Source: Mesorhizobium sp. WSM3859 (GTDB taxonomy: Bacteria > Pseudomonadota > Alphaproteobacteria > Rhizobiales > Rhizobiaceae). From it: DNA of 64,000 bases. Of this stretch, positions 51,960-62,600 are shown in pieces. Every line of letters starts with the position of its first letter. Position 1 is the first letter of the stretch. The notes beneath the pieces are model-generated. The model searched no databases. It was not told the origin of the DNA and saw only the letters and a list, made by a program, of their open reading frames with translations. The position numbers and the translations under genes are program-made. The DNA is taken from positions 62,001-126,000 of the forward strand of contig NZ_NSGG01000005.1 in NCBI RefSeq assembly GCF_002295065.1, read 5' to 3'.

Positions 51960-52159
51960 CAGGCCAAGGAATTGTTCTGCCTATAAAATAAGCGATCCGT
52001 CGCGGCTTTTCCATGGCAAGTTTGGCCGCCTCGCATGGGCCAGGAAAGAGAGCGTTAGACTATAGTTGCAGATGGCGGCTGAATGGCGTCAAGCTGGGCC
52101 GCAGCGCTGGACTCGACTTCTTGCCCGTGTATGGTTCTCCACAACCGAGCCGGTACTGA

Positions 52160-53314
<1,155 letters not shown>

Positions 53315-53325
53315 GCCTGGCCTTA

Positions 53326-53467
53326 CCTTCTCCCCTTGTGGGAGAAGGTGGATCGGCGCGCAGCGCCGAGACGGATGAGGGGTGTTGGACGGAGTGCCGT
53401 CCGCGCCAAGCTGGAGCACCCCTCATCCGTCGCCTTCGGCGACACCTTCTCCCACAAGGGGAGAAGG
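53326..53467. repeat. Palindromic element overlapping the alcohol dehydrogenase 3' end
   Basis: This is a third copy of the CCTTCTCCCCTTGTGGGAGA element found at 9145 and 43996. Its right half is read through by the dehydrogenase gene, whose stop codon (53423-53425) lies in the inner CTCATCCG arm. It separates two convergent genes. Confidence 0.85.
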
Positions 53468-54508
53468 GAGAACCGCGTCTCCACCTCGGCCCGGCACCAC
53501 CAGCACCTTGACCTCGCCCGGAGCCGGCGGGTTGGCGATCACCCGCGGCGCATCCTCCAGGCTGACCTGTTTCGAGATCAGCCGGTCGATCTCGATCGCG
53601 CCCGATGCGATCAGCTGTGCCGCCCTTCCATGCGTGAACGGATTGAGGAAGGAGCCGAGCACCTTCAACTCGCGAAACAAGAGATCGAACGGCTCGATTT
53701 CCACTTTCATGCCTTGCGGCACCACGCCGACGATGACCACGGTGCCGCCGGCCCTTGCCATCCGCATCGATTGCTCGACGGTATCGCGCACGCCGGCGCA
53801 TTCCAGCACCACGTCGACCCCGCCGGGCGCCAGGCCATTCGGCCCGGCGATGGCTGCGATCGGGTCAGCGGCGCTCGGATCGATCGTCGCCGTCGCCCCG
53901 AGCTCCTCGGCGAGCGCGCGGCGCGAGGCCTGCCTGGTCGACAGGATGATGGTCGCAGCACCCGCGAGCTTCGCCAACTGCACGACCAGCAGGCCGATGA
54001 CGCCGCCGCCAAGCACCACGACCGACGCGCCCGGCCGGATCGCGGCAAGGTCGACGCCGTGCAGGCAGCAGGCCAACGGCTCGCAGAAGGCGCCATGCGT
54101 CGGCTTGAGATTTGCCGGCAGCTTGAATGCCTGCCTGTGCGGCATCAGCACATAGTCGGCGAAGCCGCCGTCGCGATGGATGCCGATGGCCCTCAGATTG
54201 CTGCACAGGTTGACGCGGCCGGCATGGCAGTGGGCGCAACGCCCGCAGGCGATGTTGGGATCGCCGGTGACGCGGTCGCCGATGGCAATGCCCGGCACCG
54301 CCGCGCCGACGGCCTCCACGATGCCGGAGAATTCATGGCCGAGCGTCACCGGCGGCGTGCAGGGGAACTCGCCATGGAAAAGATGGCGATCGGTGCCGCA
54401 CACGCCGCAGGCCTCGATCCGCACGAGAACGTCCTCAGGCCCTGGAACGAGTTTGGGAACCTCGCGCAGCGCGATTTTGCCTACCGCCTCCAGCCGCACG
54501 GCTCTCAT
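53423..54508 (-). CDS. Zinc-dependent alcohol/polyol dehydrogenase, C-terminus from a repeat
   Basis: This 361-residue medium-chain dehydrogenase has the zinc sites VRIEACGVCGTDRHLFHGEF, GHEFSGIVEAVG and the structural-zinc CGRCAHCHAGRVNLC, plus the NAD motif VVLGGGVIGLLVVQLAKLAG. It resembles sorbitol/threonine-type dehydrogenases; substrate is unknown. The normal family end is KVLVVPG, but here the frame continues into a palindromic element that encodes LPSPLVGEGVAEGDG and the stop codon. It lies 8 bases after the TRAP large-permease stop and is probably in that operon. Confidence 0.88.
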   Translation of the reverse strand: MRAVRLEAVGKIALREVPKLVPGPEDVLVRIEACGVCGTDRHLFHGEFPCTPPVTLGHEFSGIVEAVGAAVPGIAIGDRVTGDPNIACGRCAHCHAGRVNLCSNLRAIGIHRDGGFADYVLMPHRQAFKLPANLKPTHGAFCEPLACCLHGVDLAAIRPGASVVVLGGGVIGLLVVQLAKLAGAATIILSTRQASRRALAEELGATATIDPSAADPIAAIAGPNGLAPGGVDVVLECAGVRDTVEQSMRMARAGGTVVIVGVVPQGMKVEIEPFDLLFRELKVLGSFLNPFTHGRAAQLIASGAIEIDRLISKQVSLEDAPRVIANPPAPGEVKVLVVPGRGGDAVLPSPLVGEGVAEGDG

Positions 54509-54516
54509 GGTCCACC

Positions 54517-56307
54517 TCAGTTGAATTTGGGCGGTTGCGAGAGGTCCGGTGCCGGTGCTGCCGGCTTGGCCGGCGCATCACCGAAGTTCGGCGGCTGCGA
54601 CAGGTCGGGCGTGCCTGGCGCCGCCGGCGCGCCGCCATTGGTGGGGGCCGCGCCGTTGTTCGCTGGCGGCGTACCGAGCGGCGACAGCGAAGGCATGTCG
54701 GGCAGCTTGAGGTCGATCGTGCTTGGTTCGACCGCGGCGCCCTTGTAGCGCATGACCATCTGCGGGAAGGCGATGGTGAGCCCGATCATGATCACCTGGA
54801 TGCCTACGAACGGGACGGCGCCCCAATAGATCTGCCCCGTTGTCACCGGCGCGATCTGCTTGCCGGTGATCCTGTCGAGGTAAGGCACACGGGCCGCGAC
54901 CGAGCGCAGGTAGAACAGCGCGAAGCCGAAGGGCGGATGCATGAAGCTGGTCTGCATGTTGACGCCCAGCAGCACGCCGAACCAGATCAGATCGATGCCG
55001 AGCTTGTCCGCGGCCGGCGCCAGCAGCGGCACGATGATGAAGGCGAGCTCGAAGAAGTCGAGGAAGAAGGCAAGCAGGAAAACCAGGATGTTGACGCCGA
55101 TCAGGAAGCCGGTCTCGCCGCCGGGCAGCGAGATCAGGAGATGCTCGACCCAGATGTGGCCGTTGACGCCGTAGAAGGTGAGCGAGAAGACGCGCGCGCC
55201 GATCAGGATGAACAGCACGAACGAGGAAAGCCTGGTCGTCGAGGCGAGCGCCTGTTTGACGACGTCGAGCGACAGCCGCCCCTTGGCCGCCGCCATGATC
55301 AATGCGCCGACGGAGCCCATGGCGCCGCCCTCGGTCGGCGTGGCGATGCCGAGGAAGATCGTGCCCAGCACCAGAAAGATCAGCGCCAGCGGCGGGATCA
55401 GCACGATCACCACCTGCTGCGCCAGCTTCGACATCAGTTTGAGCCTCAGCCGTTGGTCGACGATGGCGGCGACATAGATGACGATGACGCCGACGGCGAG
55501 GCCGAGGATGTCGGCATTGTCGCCCTGCGTCGGCGCAAGATAGCGATAGGCGCCGTACGAGATCGCGCCGGCAATCAGCAGCGCCACGATCAGCGACAGC
55601 ACGCCGTGGCCGAGCGTGCGAGCCTCGAGCGGCAGCGCCGGCATCGAGTTCGGCCGGACGATCGACATGATCAGGATGTAGAGCATGTAGAGGCTGGTGA
55701 GCACCAGGCCGGGGATCAGTGCGCCCGCATACATGTCGCCGACCGAGCGGCCGAGCTGGTCGGCAAGCACGATCAGCACCAGCGAGGGCGGGATGATCTG
55801 GGCAAGCGTGCCGGAGGCCGCGATGACGCCCGACGCCAGCCGCCGGTCGTAGCCGTAGCGCAACATGATCGGCAGCGAGATCAGGCCCATGGCGATGACC
55901 GAGGCCGCCACCACGCCGGTCGTGGCGGCAAGCAGCGCGCCGACGAAGATGACCGCATAGGCAAGGCCGCCACGGATCGGCCCGAACAGCTGGCCGATCG
56001 TGTCGAGGAGGTCTTCGGCCATGCCGGATCGTTCGAGCACGATGCCCATGAAGGTGAAGAACGGTATCGCCAGCAGCGTGTCGTTGGACATCACCCTGGT
56101 GCCGTAGAAATTGTCCGGCAGCGCATGCAGCAGCGGCCAGGCGAGGTTGATCGACCCCCCGGAATAGGGCGAGACCAGCACGCCGATGAAGAAGAACAGC
56201 AAGCCGTTGGCGGCGAGCGAGAAGGCGACGGGGTAGCCGATCAAAAGGAAAATGATCAGCGAGGCGAACATGATCGGCGCCATGTTCTGCGCGATGAACT
56301 CGATCAT
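54517..56307 (-). CDS. TRAP transporter large permease (DctM type) with Pro-rich tail
   Basis: This 596-residue inner-membrane protein has about twelve to fourteen helices of the DctM family (MIEFIAQNMAPIMFASLIIF, FFTFMGIVLERSGMAEDLLD, ATPTEGGAMGSVGALIMAAA, GVNMQTSFMHPPFGFALFYL). It drives sodium-coupled uptake of the 2-oxoacid bound by the TakP-like receptor. The last 75 residues form a Pro/Ala/Asn-rich tail carrying two copies of DLSQPPxF, not usual for the family. Its start overlaps the small-permease stop (ATGA). Confidence 0.93.
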   Translation of the reverse strand: MIEFIAQNMAPIMFASLIIFLLIGYPVAFSLAANGLLFFFIGVLVSPYSGGSINLAWPLLHALPDNFYGTRVMSNDTLLAIPFFTFMGIVLERSGMAEDLLDTIGQLFGPIRGGLAYAVIFVGALLAATTGVVAASVIAMGLISLPIMLRYGYDRRLASGVIAASGTLAQIIPPSLVLIVLADQLGRSVGDMYAGALIPGLVLTSLYMLYILIMSIVRPNSMPALPLEARTLGHGVLSLIVALLIAGAISYGAYRYLAPTQGDNADILGLAVGVIVIYVAAIVDQRLRLKLMSKLAQQVVIVLIPPLALIFLVLGTIFLGIATPTEGGAMGSVGALIMAAAKGRLSLDVVKQALASTTRLSSFVLFILIGARVFSLTFYGVNGHIWVEHLLISLPGGETGFLIGVNILVFLLAFFLDFFELAFIIVPLLAPAADKLGIDLIWFGVLLGVNMQTSFMHPPFGFALFYLRSVAARVPYLDRITGKQIAPVTTGQIYWGAVPFVGIQVIMIGLTIAFPQMVMRYKGAAVEPSTIDLKLPDMPSLSPLGTPPANNGAAPTNGGAPAAPGTPDLSQPPNFGDAPAKPAAPAPDLSQPPKFN

Positions 56308-56909
56308 GGGCGGACCTCGCCCGCGATGGCTTTGGCTTCCTCGGCCAGCGCCTCCGCCTCGAGCCTGGCCTGCTCATGCGCCGATATGAAGGGATTGGGA
56401 TCGTCCATGTCGCCGCGCATGATGGCGATCTTCTTGATGATCTCGGAAACGCCCTGCAGGGCCAGCAGGAAGAAGCCGACCAGCAGGATGGCCTTGGCCG
56501 GCCAGACGATCAGCCCGCCGGCATTGGTCGACATCTCGCCGCTGTGGAAGGACAGCGACACATAGGGCACGAAATAGATCACCATCAGCACGACGAAAGG
56601 CATGAGGAAGAACAGGTGCCCGAGCAGGTCGATCCAGTGCTGCACGCGTCGCGAGAACATGCCGTACACGATGTCGATGCGGATATGGTCGTTCTGCTTC
56701 AGCGTGTAGGCCGCGGCCAGCATGAAGGCGGCGCCGAACAGATACCATTGCAGCTCGAGCCAGGCATTGGAGGAGGTGTCGAACACCTTGCGGATGATGG
56801 CATTGCCGGCGCTCACGAGGATTGCGAACAGGATCAGCCATGACACCCAGCGGCCGATGAACTCGTTGATGCGGTCGATCGTCCTGGAAAGAGCGAGAAG
56901 CCCTGCCAT
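56304..56909 (-). CDS. TRAP transporter small permease (DctQ type)
   Basis: This 201-residue protein has the four membrane helices of DctQ (SWLILFAILVSAGNAIIRKV, LELQWYLFGAAFMLAAAYTL, FFLMPFVVLMVIYFVPYVSL, AKAILLVGFFLLALQGVSEI) and an acidic C-terminus. The ATG at 56909 has GGGAGGATATGC before it and starts MAGLLALSRTIDRINEFIGR, as in relatives; an upstream in-frame start at 56927 is less likely. It works with the large permease directly downstream. Confidence 0.92.
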   Translation of the reverse strand: MAGLLALSRTIDRINEFIGRWVSWLILFAILVSAGNAIIRKVFDTSSNAWLELQWYLFGAAFMLAAAYTLKQNDHIRIDIVYGMFSRRVQHWIDLLGHLFFLMPFVVLMVIYFVPYVSLSFHSGEMSTNAGGLIVWPAKAILLVGFFLLALQGVSEIIKKIAIMRGDMDDPNPFISAHEQARLEAEALAEEAKAIAGEVRP

Positions 56910-57100
56910 GCATATCCTCCCTGACAATGCGGCGCGCCCAATTCCCCCTCCGGTGTCGCGTCGCCTGGCCCAACGGTATGCAGTGCGTGGTCCGGCAGGT
57001 CAACATGTCAAAGCTGCGGCTAACAGATCGGCGCACCGGACAATGCCGTAACGCCACCGCTTGACGGGGTGTCATGCAACCAAAGTCTGGGATGCTTAAA

Positions 57101-57200
57101 GCATGTCTCCCGAAAGTGGGAACCGGTTTCGGGATAAAGACATGCGTAAACCAAAAACCTAAAGCGCATGGAGCGAATCTGAAAGATCGCGACGCGTTTT
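57101..57200. repeat. Rhizobial-type palindromic repeats
   Basis: An inverted repeat has arms GCATGTC and GACATGC (57101-57145) enclosing CCCGAAA and TTTCGGG. A second common-looking unit, AAAGCGCATGGAGCGAATCT followed by GAAAGATCGCGACGCG, runs from 57161 to the LivH stop. Together they fill the lower part of the 289-base gap 56910-57198. Confidence 0.65.
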
Positions 57201-58104
57201 AGGCGATCTTGGCCTGGTCGCGCCCGCCGCCGATCAGCACCAGCATGGCGACGAGGAAGAGATAGATCCAGGCGTCGCGCCATTCGAGCGGGAAGTAGCC
57301 GGCCCAAAGCGATTCGGCCATGCCGAAGGCCGCGGCGCCAAGGGCAGCTTTGAGCGGCGACAGGTAGCCGCCGACCGCCGTCACGAACAGGATCTTCAGG
57401 CCGTAGACCAGCCCGGTGCCGAAGGAGACATTGCCGTAATAGAGGCCGGCAAGCACGCCAGCCAGGGCCGCGCAGAAGCCGCCGAACAGCACGGCGCGGC
57501 GGAACACCGCGCGCACATCGACCCCGCACATCGCCGCCGCTTTCGGATCGTCGGAGACGGCGCGCCAGGCGCGGCCGAAGTGAGAATGTGAAAACAACCA
57601 GGCCGCCAGCGCCACCAGCGCGACGACACCCGCGCAGTCGAGCAGCTGAATGACGGTAAGCGTGACCTTGAACCCTTCACCCTCAGCGAAAATGACGGGA
57701 TTGGCGAGCATCGGCGGCAGCCAGAGATCATGCGTGTCGGCGGCGATGCGGCTGGCCTCCGACAGGAAGATCAGGATGCCGAGCGTCGTCACCACGATGG
57801 CGTTGGGCGAGCGGTCGGCGAGCCTCTCGAACACGCTGCGCGACAGGATGTGGCTGATCAGCGCGGCGTAGAGCAGGGCCGCGGCCACGCCGAGCGCCAC
57901 CGCGGCGGCCAGCGTCAGCCACAGCGCCTGATAGCCGAAGGCAGCGGTCAGGATCATCGTCTGGCCGCAGAAGGCGAACAGCGCGCCGTAAGCCAGGTTG
58001 GTGCGGTGCAGGATGCCGTTGGTCAGCACATAGCCGAAGGCGAGCAGCGCATAGAGCGCGCCCGAATGCAGCCCGTTCAGCACCTGCTGGAAGAAATAGA
58101 GCAT
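57199..58104 (-). CDS. Orphan branched-chain-amino-acid-type ABC permease (LivH)
   Basis: This 301-residue permease has the LivH pattern: FFQQVLNGLHSGALYALLAF, RSPNAIVVTTLGILIFLSEA, GRAWRAVSDDPKAAAMCGVD and SFGTGLVYGLKILFVTAVGG, with about eight helices. No LivM, ATPase or binding protein is adjacent, so it is either a remnant or works with distant partners. The ATG at 58104 has AAGGACGCCGC upstream. It is divergent from a CGNR regulator. Confidence 0.88.
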   Translation of the reverse strand: MLYFFQQVLNGLHSGALYALLAFGYVLTNGILHRTNLAYGALFAFCGQTMILTAAFGYQALWLTLAAAVALGVAAALLYAALISHILSRSVFERLADRSPNAIVVTTLGILIFLSEASRIAADTHDLWLPPMLANPVIFAEGEGFKVTLTVIQLLDCAGVVALVALAAWLFSHSHFGRAWRAVSDDPKAAAMCGVDVRAVFRRAVLFGGFCAALAGVLAGLYYGNVSFGTGLVYGLKILFVTAVGGYLSPLKAALGAAAFGMAESLWAGYFPLEWRDAWIYLFLVAMLVLIGGGRDQAKIA

Positions 58105-58155
58105 GCGGCGTCCTTGGGGCCGCATGACGCGACCTGCATGGAGCGTTACATTCGG

Positions 58156-58191
58156 AATCTAACTTGTCAAATGCGTTTTATCGGTTAGATT
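58156..58191. promoter_or_regulatory. Inverted repeat between livH and the CGNR gene
   Basis: AATCTAAC (58156-58163) and GTTAGATT (58184-58191) are perfect 8-base inverses separated by 20 bases, ending six bases before the CGNR ATG. It is a good candidate operator for the CGNR protein acting on both divergent genes. Confidence 0.55.
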
Positions 58192-58197
58192 TCAATC

Positions 58198-58806
58198 ATG
58201 ACGGTATCCTGGACCCCGCACCGTTTCACCGGTGGCATCCTTGCGCTCGACACGGCGAACACCGTCGTGCTGCGCAACGATCCACAAAAGTCCTTCGACC
58301 GTTTCGACGACCCGGCCGAGATCGCCCGCTTCGCCGAGGCGGCGAGCGGCTTTCGCGCTGCCGAGCTCGGCGGCCGGCGGCTGCGGGCGCCGGAGCCGGG
58401 CGAGATCAAGCCAACCGTCATATCGATCCGCGAAGCGACCGATCGTCTGTTTCGCCATGCCGTATCGAATGGCGCGGTGGCGACAAGCCACCTGCCGGAT
58501 TTCCTCATGGCCTGCGCCGGCGGGCTGTCCGGCAGCGCCACCGAGATCCGAACGCCGGGCCAGCCTTTCGGCGACCCGCAAACGCCGATCGACTTCGAGG
58601 CGGCTTTGGCCGTTTCGGCGCTGTCGCTACTGCGCGACGAAACTGTGGCGAGGCTGAGGATCTGTCCCAACTGCAGCTGGCTGTTCGTCGACCGCAGCCG
58701 CAACGCCAGTCGGATGTGGTGCGACATGGCTGTCTGCGGCAATCGCCAGAAGGCAAACCGCTATTATCGCCGCCGTACGGCGGCCAGGGAGGTTCCCAAT
58801 GCTTAG
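58198..58806 (+). CDS. ABATE/CGNR zinc-finger regulator
   Basis: This 202-residue protein has an N-terminal ABATE-type stress domain (RFTGGILALDTANTVVLRND) and a C-terminal CGNR zinc finger: CPNCSWLFVDRSRNASRMWC then CGNRQKANRYYRR, with four cysteines for zinc. Family members are thought to be transcription regulators. It is divergent from livH over an inverted repeat and overlaps the lipoprotein gene downstream by eight bases. Confidence 0.9.
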   Translation: MTVSWTPHRFTGGILALDTANTVVLRNDPQKSFDRFDDPAEIARFAEAASGFRAAELGGRRLRAPEPGEIKPTVISIREATDRLFRHAVSNGAVATSHLPDFLMACAGGLSGSATEIRTPGQPFGDPQTPIDFEAALAVSALSLLRDETVARLRICPNCSWLFVDRSRNASRMWCDMAVCGNRQKANRYYRRRTAAREVPNA

Positions 58807-59329
58807 AAAATTTTCGCGTTCGGCCCTGATCGGTGCCACCCTCGTCGCGGCAATCGCGCTCGGCGCCTGCCGCGATACCGGCAAGGACCAACTCTTTGCC
58901 ATTTCGGGAAAACTGTTCGAGTTCAACTATCGGCTGGCCATCGCCACCTACGTCATCACGCTGAAGCCGCTGCGGCCGATGGTCGACGGCCAGGTCGCGG
59001 TGGTGAGCTTCCAGAATCCGGCCGGCGGCGATCCGCTCATCGTCAACCAGAAGATCTGGCCGAAGCTGCCGCACATCACGCTCACCAGCCCGCCGCTCAC
59101 CTGCGTGGTCAAGGACAAACCTTATTCCGTCTCGATCCGCATCGAGGATTCCAACGGCACGCTGCTGCAGAGCATCGATACCACAATGACCTCATCCGAG
59201 GATCAGACGATGCTGCCGGACCGGCCACTGGTGATCGGGCCGAAATACGAGCTCAACCCGGACCTTGCCGGCCACCCTGACGGCAAGCTGCCCGATGCTC
59301 AGAAGCCGGATTGCTCCAAAGCGACCTGA
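58799..59329 (+). CDS. Lipoprotein of unknown function
   Basis: I do not recognise this 176-residue protein. It has a lipoprotein signal (LVAAIALGAC, lipobox Cys24) and a beta-rich mature domain with two further cysteines (SPPLTCVVKD and KPDCSKAT). It starts inside the 3' end of the CGNR gene, so the two are translationally coupled. It may be an envelope sensor or a target of the regulator. Confidence 0.82.
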   Translation: MLRKFSRSALIGATLVAAIALGACRDTGKDQLFAISGKLFEFNYRLAIATYVITLKPLRPMVDGQVAVVSFQNPAGGDPLIVNQKIWPKLPHITLTSPPLTCVVKDKPYSVSIRIEDSNGTLLQSIDTTMTSSEDQTMLPDRPLVIGPKYELNPDLAGHPDGKLPDAQKPDCSKAT

Positions 59330-59340
59330 AACGCGCAGCG

Positions 59341-59441
59341 TTAAAGCAATTCTAGGAAAAGTGTGGAGCAGTTTCCGTCCGGAATTGCGTCAAAAACAAA
59401 AAGATAGCGCGGTTCGCCGTTTCCGTGAAATGGCAAACCGC
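59341..59441. repeat. Rhizobial-type AAAGCAATTC palindromic repeat
   Basis: Two nested hairpins are seen: GCAATTC...GGAATTGC (about 59346-59390) and GCGGTTCGCCGTTTC...GAAATGGCAAACCGC (59409-59441, 13 of 15 pairs). A fragment beginning AGCAATTCCAGG also occurs at 50613. The 311-base gap 59330-59640 holds this repeat and, after it, unassigned sequence leading to the next gene's promoter. Confidence 0.7.
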
Positions 59442-59640
59442 CCTATCACGAAATTTTTGTTCCTCACAAAGCGGTTAGCATGATCTTGCGTGCGCCGCCT
59501 GCTGCTCGTCAGACCGTTTGTTGCGTGTTATCTGGCCTCTGCGATTTTGTTTGACCTCACCGCCAAGGGACGAAAGACTGCGGCGTCCCACTCCGACGTT
59601 GGCTGCCTGATTTGGGCTGCCTCCGCAGAGGAAGTACCTG

Positions 59641-62600
59641 ATGACGCTGCACGACGTCGCGCTCGACGACAAGTTCGACCTTGCCAAGGAGCGCGTCTTC
59701 CTGTCCGGCGCGCAGGCCGTCGTGCGCATGCTTCTGATGCAGCGCGAGCGCGACCGTCGCGCCGGCCTCAACACCGCGGGATTCGTTTCCGGCTACCGCG
59801 GCTCGCCCTTGGGCGGCCTCGACATGCAGCTCTGGCGGGCGAAGAAGCAGCTTGCGCAAGCCGACATCGTCTTCCAGCCGGGCCTCAACGAGGAGCTCGC
59901 CGCCACCGCCTGCTGGGGTTCGCAGCAGACCGAATTGCTTGGCGAAGGCACGCATGACGGCGTCTTTTCGGTCTGGTACGGCAAAGGGCCGGGGGTCGAC
60001 CGGTCCGGCGACGTCTTCCGCCACGCCAATCTTGCCGGTTCCTCGAAGCATGGCGGCGTGCTTGCCCTGATGGGCGACGACCACATGGCCGAATCCTCGA
60101 CCAACGCGCATGCCACCGAGTTCCTGTTCGTCGACACCATGGTGCCGATCCTCAACCCGGCCGGCGTGCAGGAGATCATCGACTACGGCCTTTACGGCTT
60201 TGCCATGTCACGCTTCGCCGGCACCTGGGCGGCGATCAAATGCGTCAAGGACAACATCGAATCGACGGCTTCGGTCGATGCCTCGATCGAGCGTCTGGGC
60301 ATCGTCATTCCCGAATTCGACATGCCGCCGGGCGGCCTGAACATCCGCCACGAGATCGACATGCTCGGCCAGGAAGAGCGGCTGCACGAGTATAAGCGCG
60401 CCGCCGCTTCCGCCTTCATCCACGCCAACGGGCTGAACCGCATCGTCTATTCCGGCGGCCGCAATCCCAAGCTCGGCGTCATCACCATCGGCAAGAGCTA
60501 TCTCGACGTCCGCCAGGCGCTGGAGGATATCGGCATCGACGAAGCGGCCGCCAACCGCATCGGCATCCGCCTGTTCAAGGTCGGCTGCCCGTGGCCGCTC
60601 GATTTCCAGCATATCGCCGAGTTCGCCCGCGGCCTCGACACCATCGTCGTCGTCGAGGAGAAGCGCTCGCTGATCGAGGTGCAGCTGCGCGAGAACCTCT
60701 ACGGCACCCCCACGCAGCCGGTAATCGTCGGCAAGAAGGACGAGCGCGGCGACTGGCTGTTTCCGGCCAAGGGCGCGCTCGACCCGAACGAGATCGCCAT
60801 CGCGCTCGGCGAACGGATCCTGCGCACCATCGGCCCGTCGGAAGAGATTGCCGCGCGGGTGGCGAAGCTGCGCCAGTTCCAGGCGATGCTCGCCGACACG
60901 CTCGATATTGGCTCGCGCACGCCTTTCTTCTGCTCGGGCTGCCCGCACAATTCGTCGACCAAGGTGCCGGACGGCTCGCTGGCCGCCGCCGGCATCGGCT
61001 GCCATTTCATGGCGCTGTGGATGGACAGGAACACCGTCGGCTTCACCGCCATGGGCGGCGAGGGCGCGCAATGGGTCGGCCAGGCGCCGTTCTCCAGGCG
61101 CGATCATATCTTCCAGAATCTCGGTGACGGCACCTACAACCATTCCGGCGTGCTGGCGATCCGCTTCGCCCTGTCCTCCGATGCCAACATCACCTACAAG
61201 ATCCTCTACAACGATGCCGTGGCGATGACCGGCGGCCAGCCGCATGAGGGTGGCCTGACCGTCGACATGATCGCGAGACAAGTGCGCGCCGAGGGCGTCG
61301 ACCGCATCGCCGTCGTCACCGACGAGCCCGGCAAATATGCCGGCAAGGCCGATTTCCCGGCCGGCATAACCATCCACCACCGCGACGATCTCGACCTTGT
61401 CCAGCGCGAATTGCGCGACGTGAAAGGCGTTTCGGTGCTGCTCTACGATCAGACCTGCGCCGCCGAAAAGCGCCGTCGCCGCAAGCGCGGCGCCTTCCCC
61501 GATCCGGACAAGCGCGTCTTCATCAACGAGTTGGTCTGCGAAGGCTGCGGCGATTGCGGCGTGCAGTCGAACTGCGTCTCGATCCAGCCGGTCGAGACCG
61601 AATTCGGCCGCAAGCGCCGGATCGACCAGTCGAGCTGCAACAAGGATTTTTCCTGCCTCAACGGCTTCTGCCCGTCTTTCGTCACCGTGCATGGCGGCAA
61701 GATCAGGAAGGCCGAAGGCATTGCCGGCAGGGCCGATCCGCTGGACGGCGTGCCAGCGCCGGCCGAATTCCGCATGGGCAACCAGGGCTGGGCGGCGATC
61801 ATCGACGGCGTCGGCGGCACCGGCGTCGTCACCGTCGGCGCGGTGCTCGGCATGGCCGCGCATCTGGAGGGCAAGGGTTGCGGCATGATCGACATGGCGG
61901 GCCTCGCCCAGAAGGGCGGTTCGGTCTTCACCCATGTCCGCATCGCCCCGACGCCTGAGGACATCCACGCCATTCGCGTTTCGGCCGGCAAGGCCGACCT
62001 TGTGCTCGGCTGCGATCTCGTCGTCTCCGGCGCCAAGAAGGTGCTGGGCGCGGTGCGCGAGGGCCACACGATCTTCCTCGCCAACACCGCCGAGATCATG
62101 CCCGGCGAATTCACCCGCTCCGCCGATTTCTCGCTGCCGGTCGAGCGGCTGAAGAAGGCGATCCGGGCGGCTGCCGGCGACGACAAGGCGCATTTCTTCG
62201 ACGCCACCCGCACGGCGACCGCTTTGTTCGGCAATTCGCTCGGCGCCAACATGTTCATGCTCGGCTTCGCCTTCCAGCATGGCGGCCTGCCGCTTTCGGC
62301 GCAAGCTGTTGAAAAGGCGATAGAATTGAACGGCGAAGCGGTGGCGATGAATATCGCCGCTTTCCGCTGGGGCCGCCGTGCCGCGCATCACCCCGATTTC
62401 GTGCGTGACCTGGTCGCCCAAACCGGCAAGCCGGCGTCGAAACCGGCCGAGACGCTGGACGATGTCATCGCCCGCCGCGTCGCCTTCCTCACCGCCTACC
62501 AGAACGCCGCCTATGCCAGGCGCTACGCCGACCGGGTGGCGACCTTGCGCGCCGCTGAAGCCAAGGCCGTGCCGGGCTCGACCGCGGTGACCGAGGCCGT

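Noticed and set aside
54535-56565. A 676-codon plus-strand open frame
   Set aside because: It lies antisense to the TRAP permeases and consists of charged low-complexity sequence, the mirror of membrane-helix codons.
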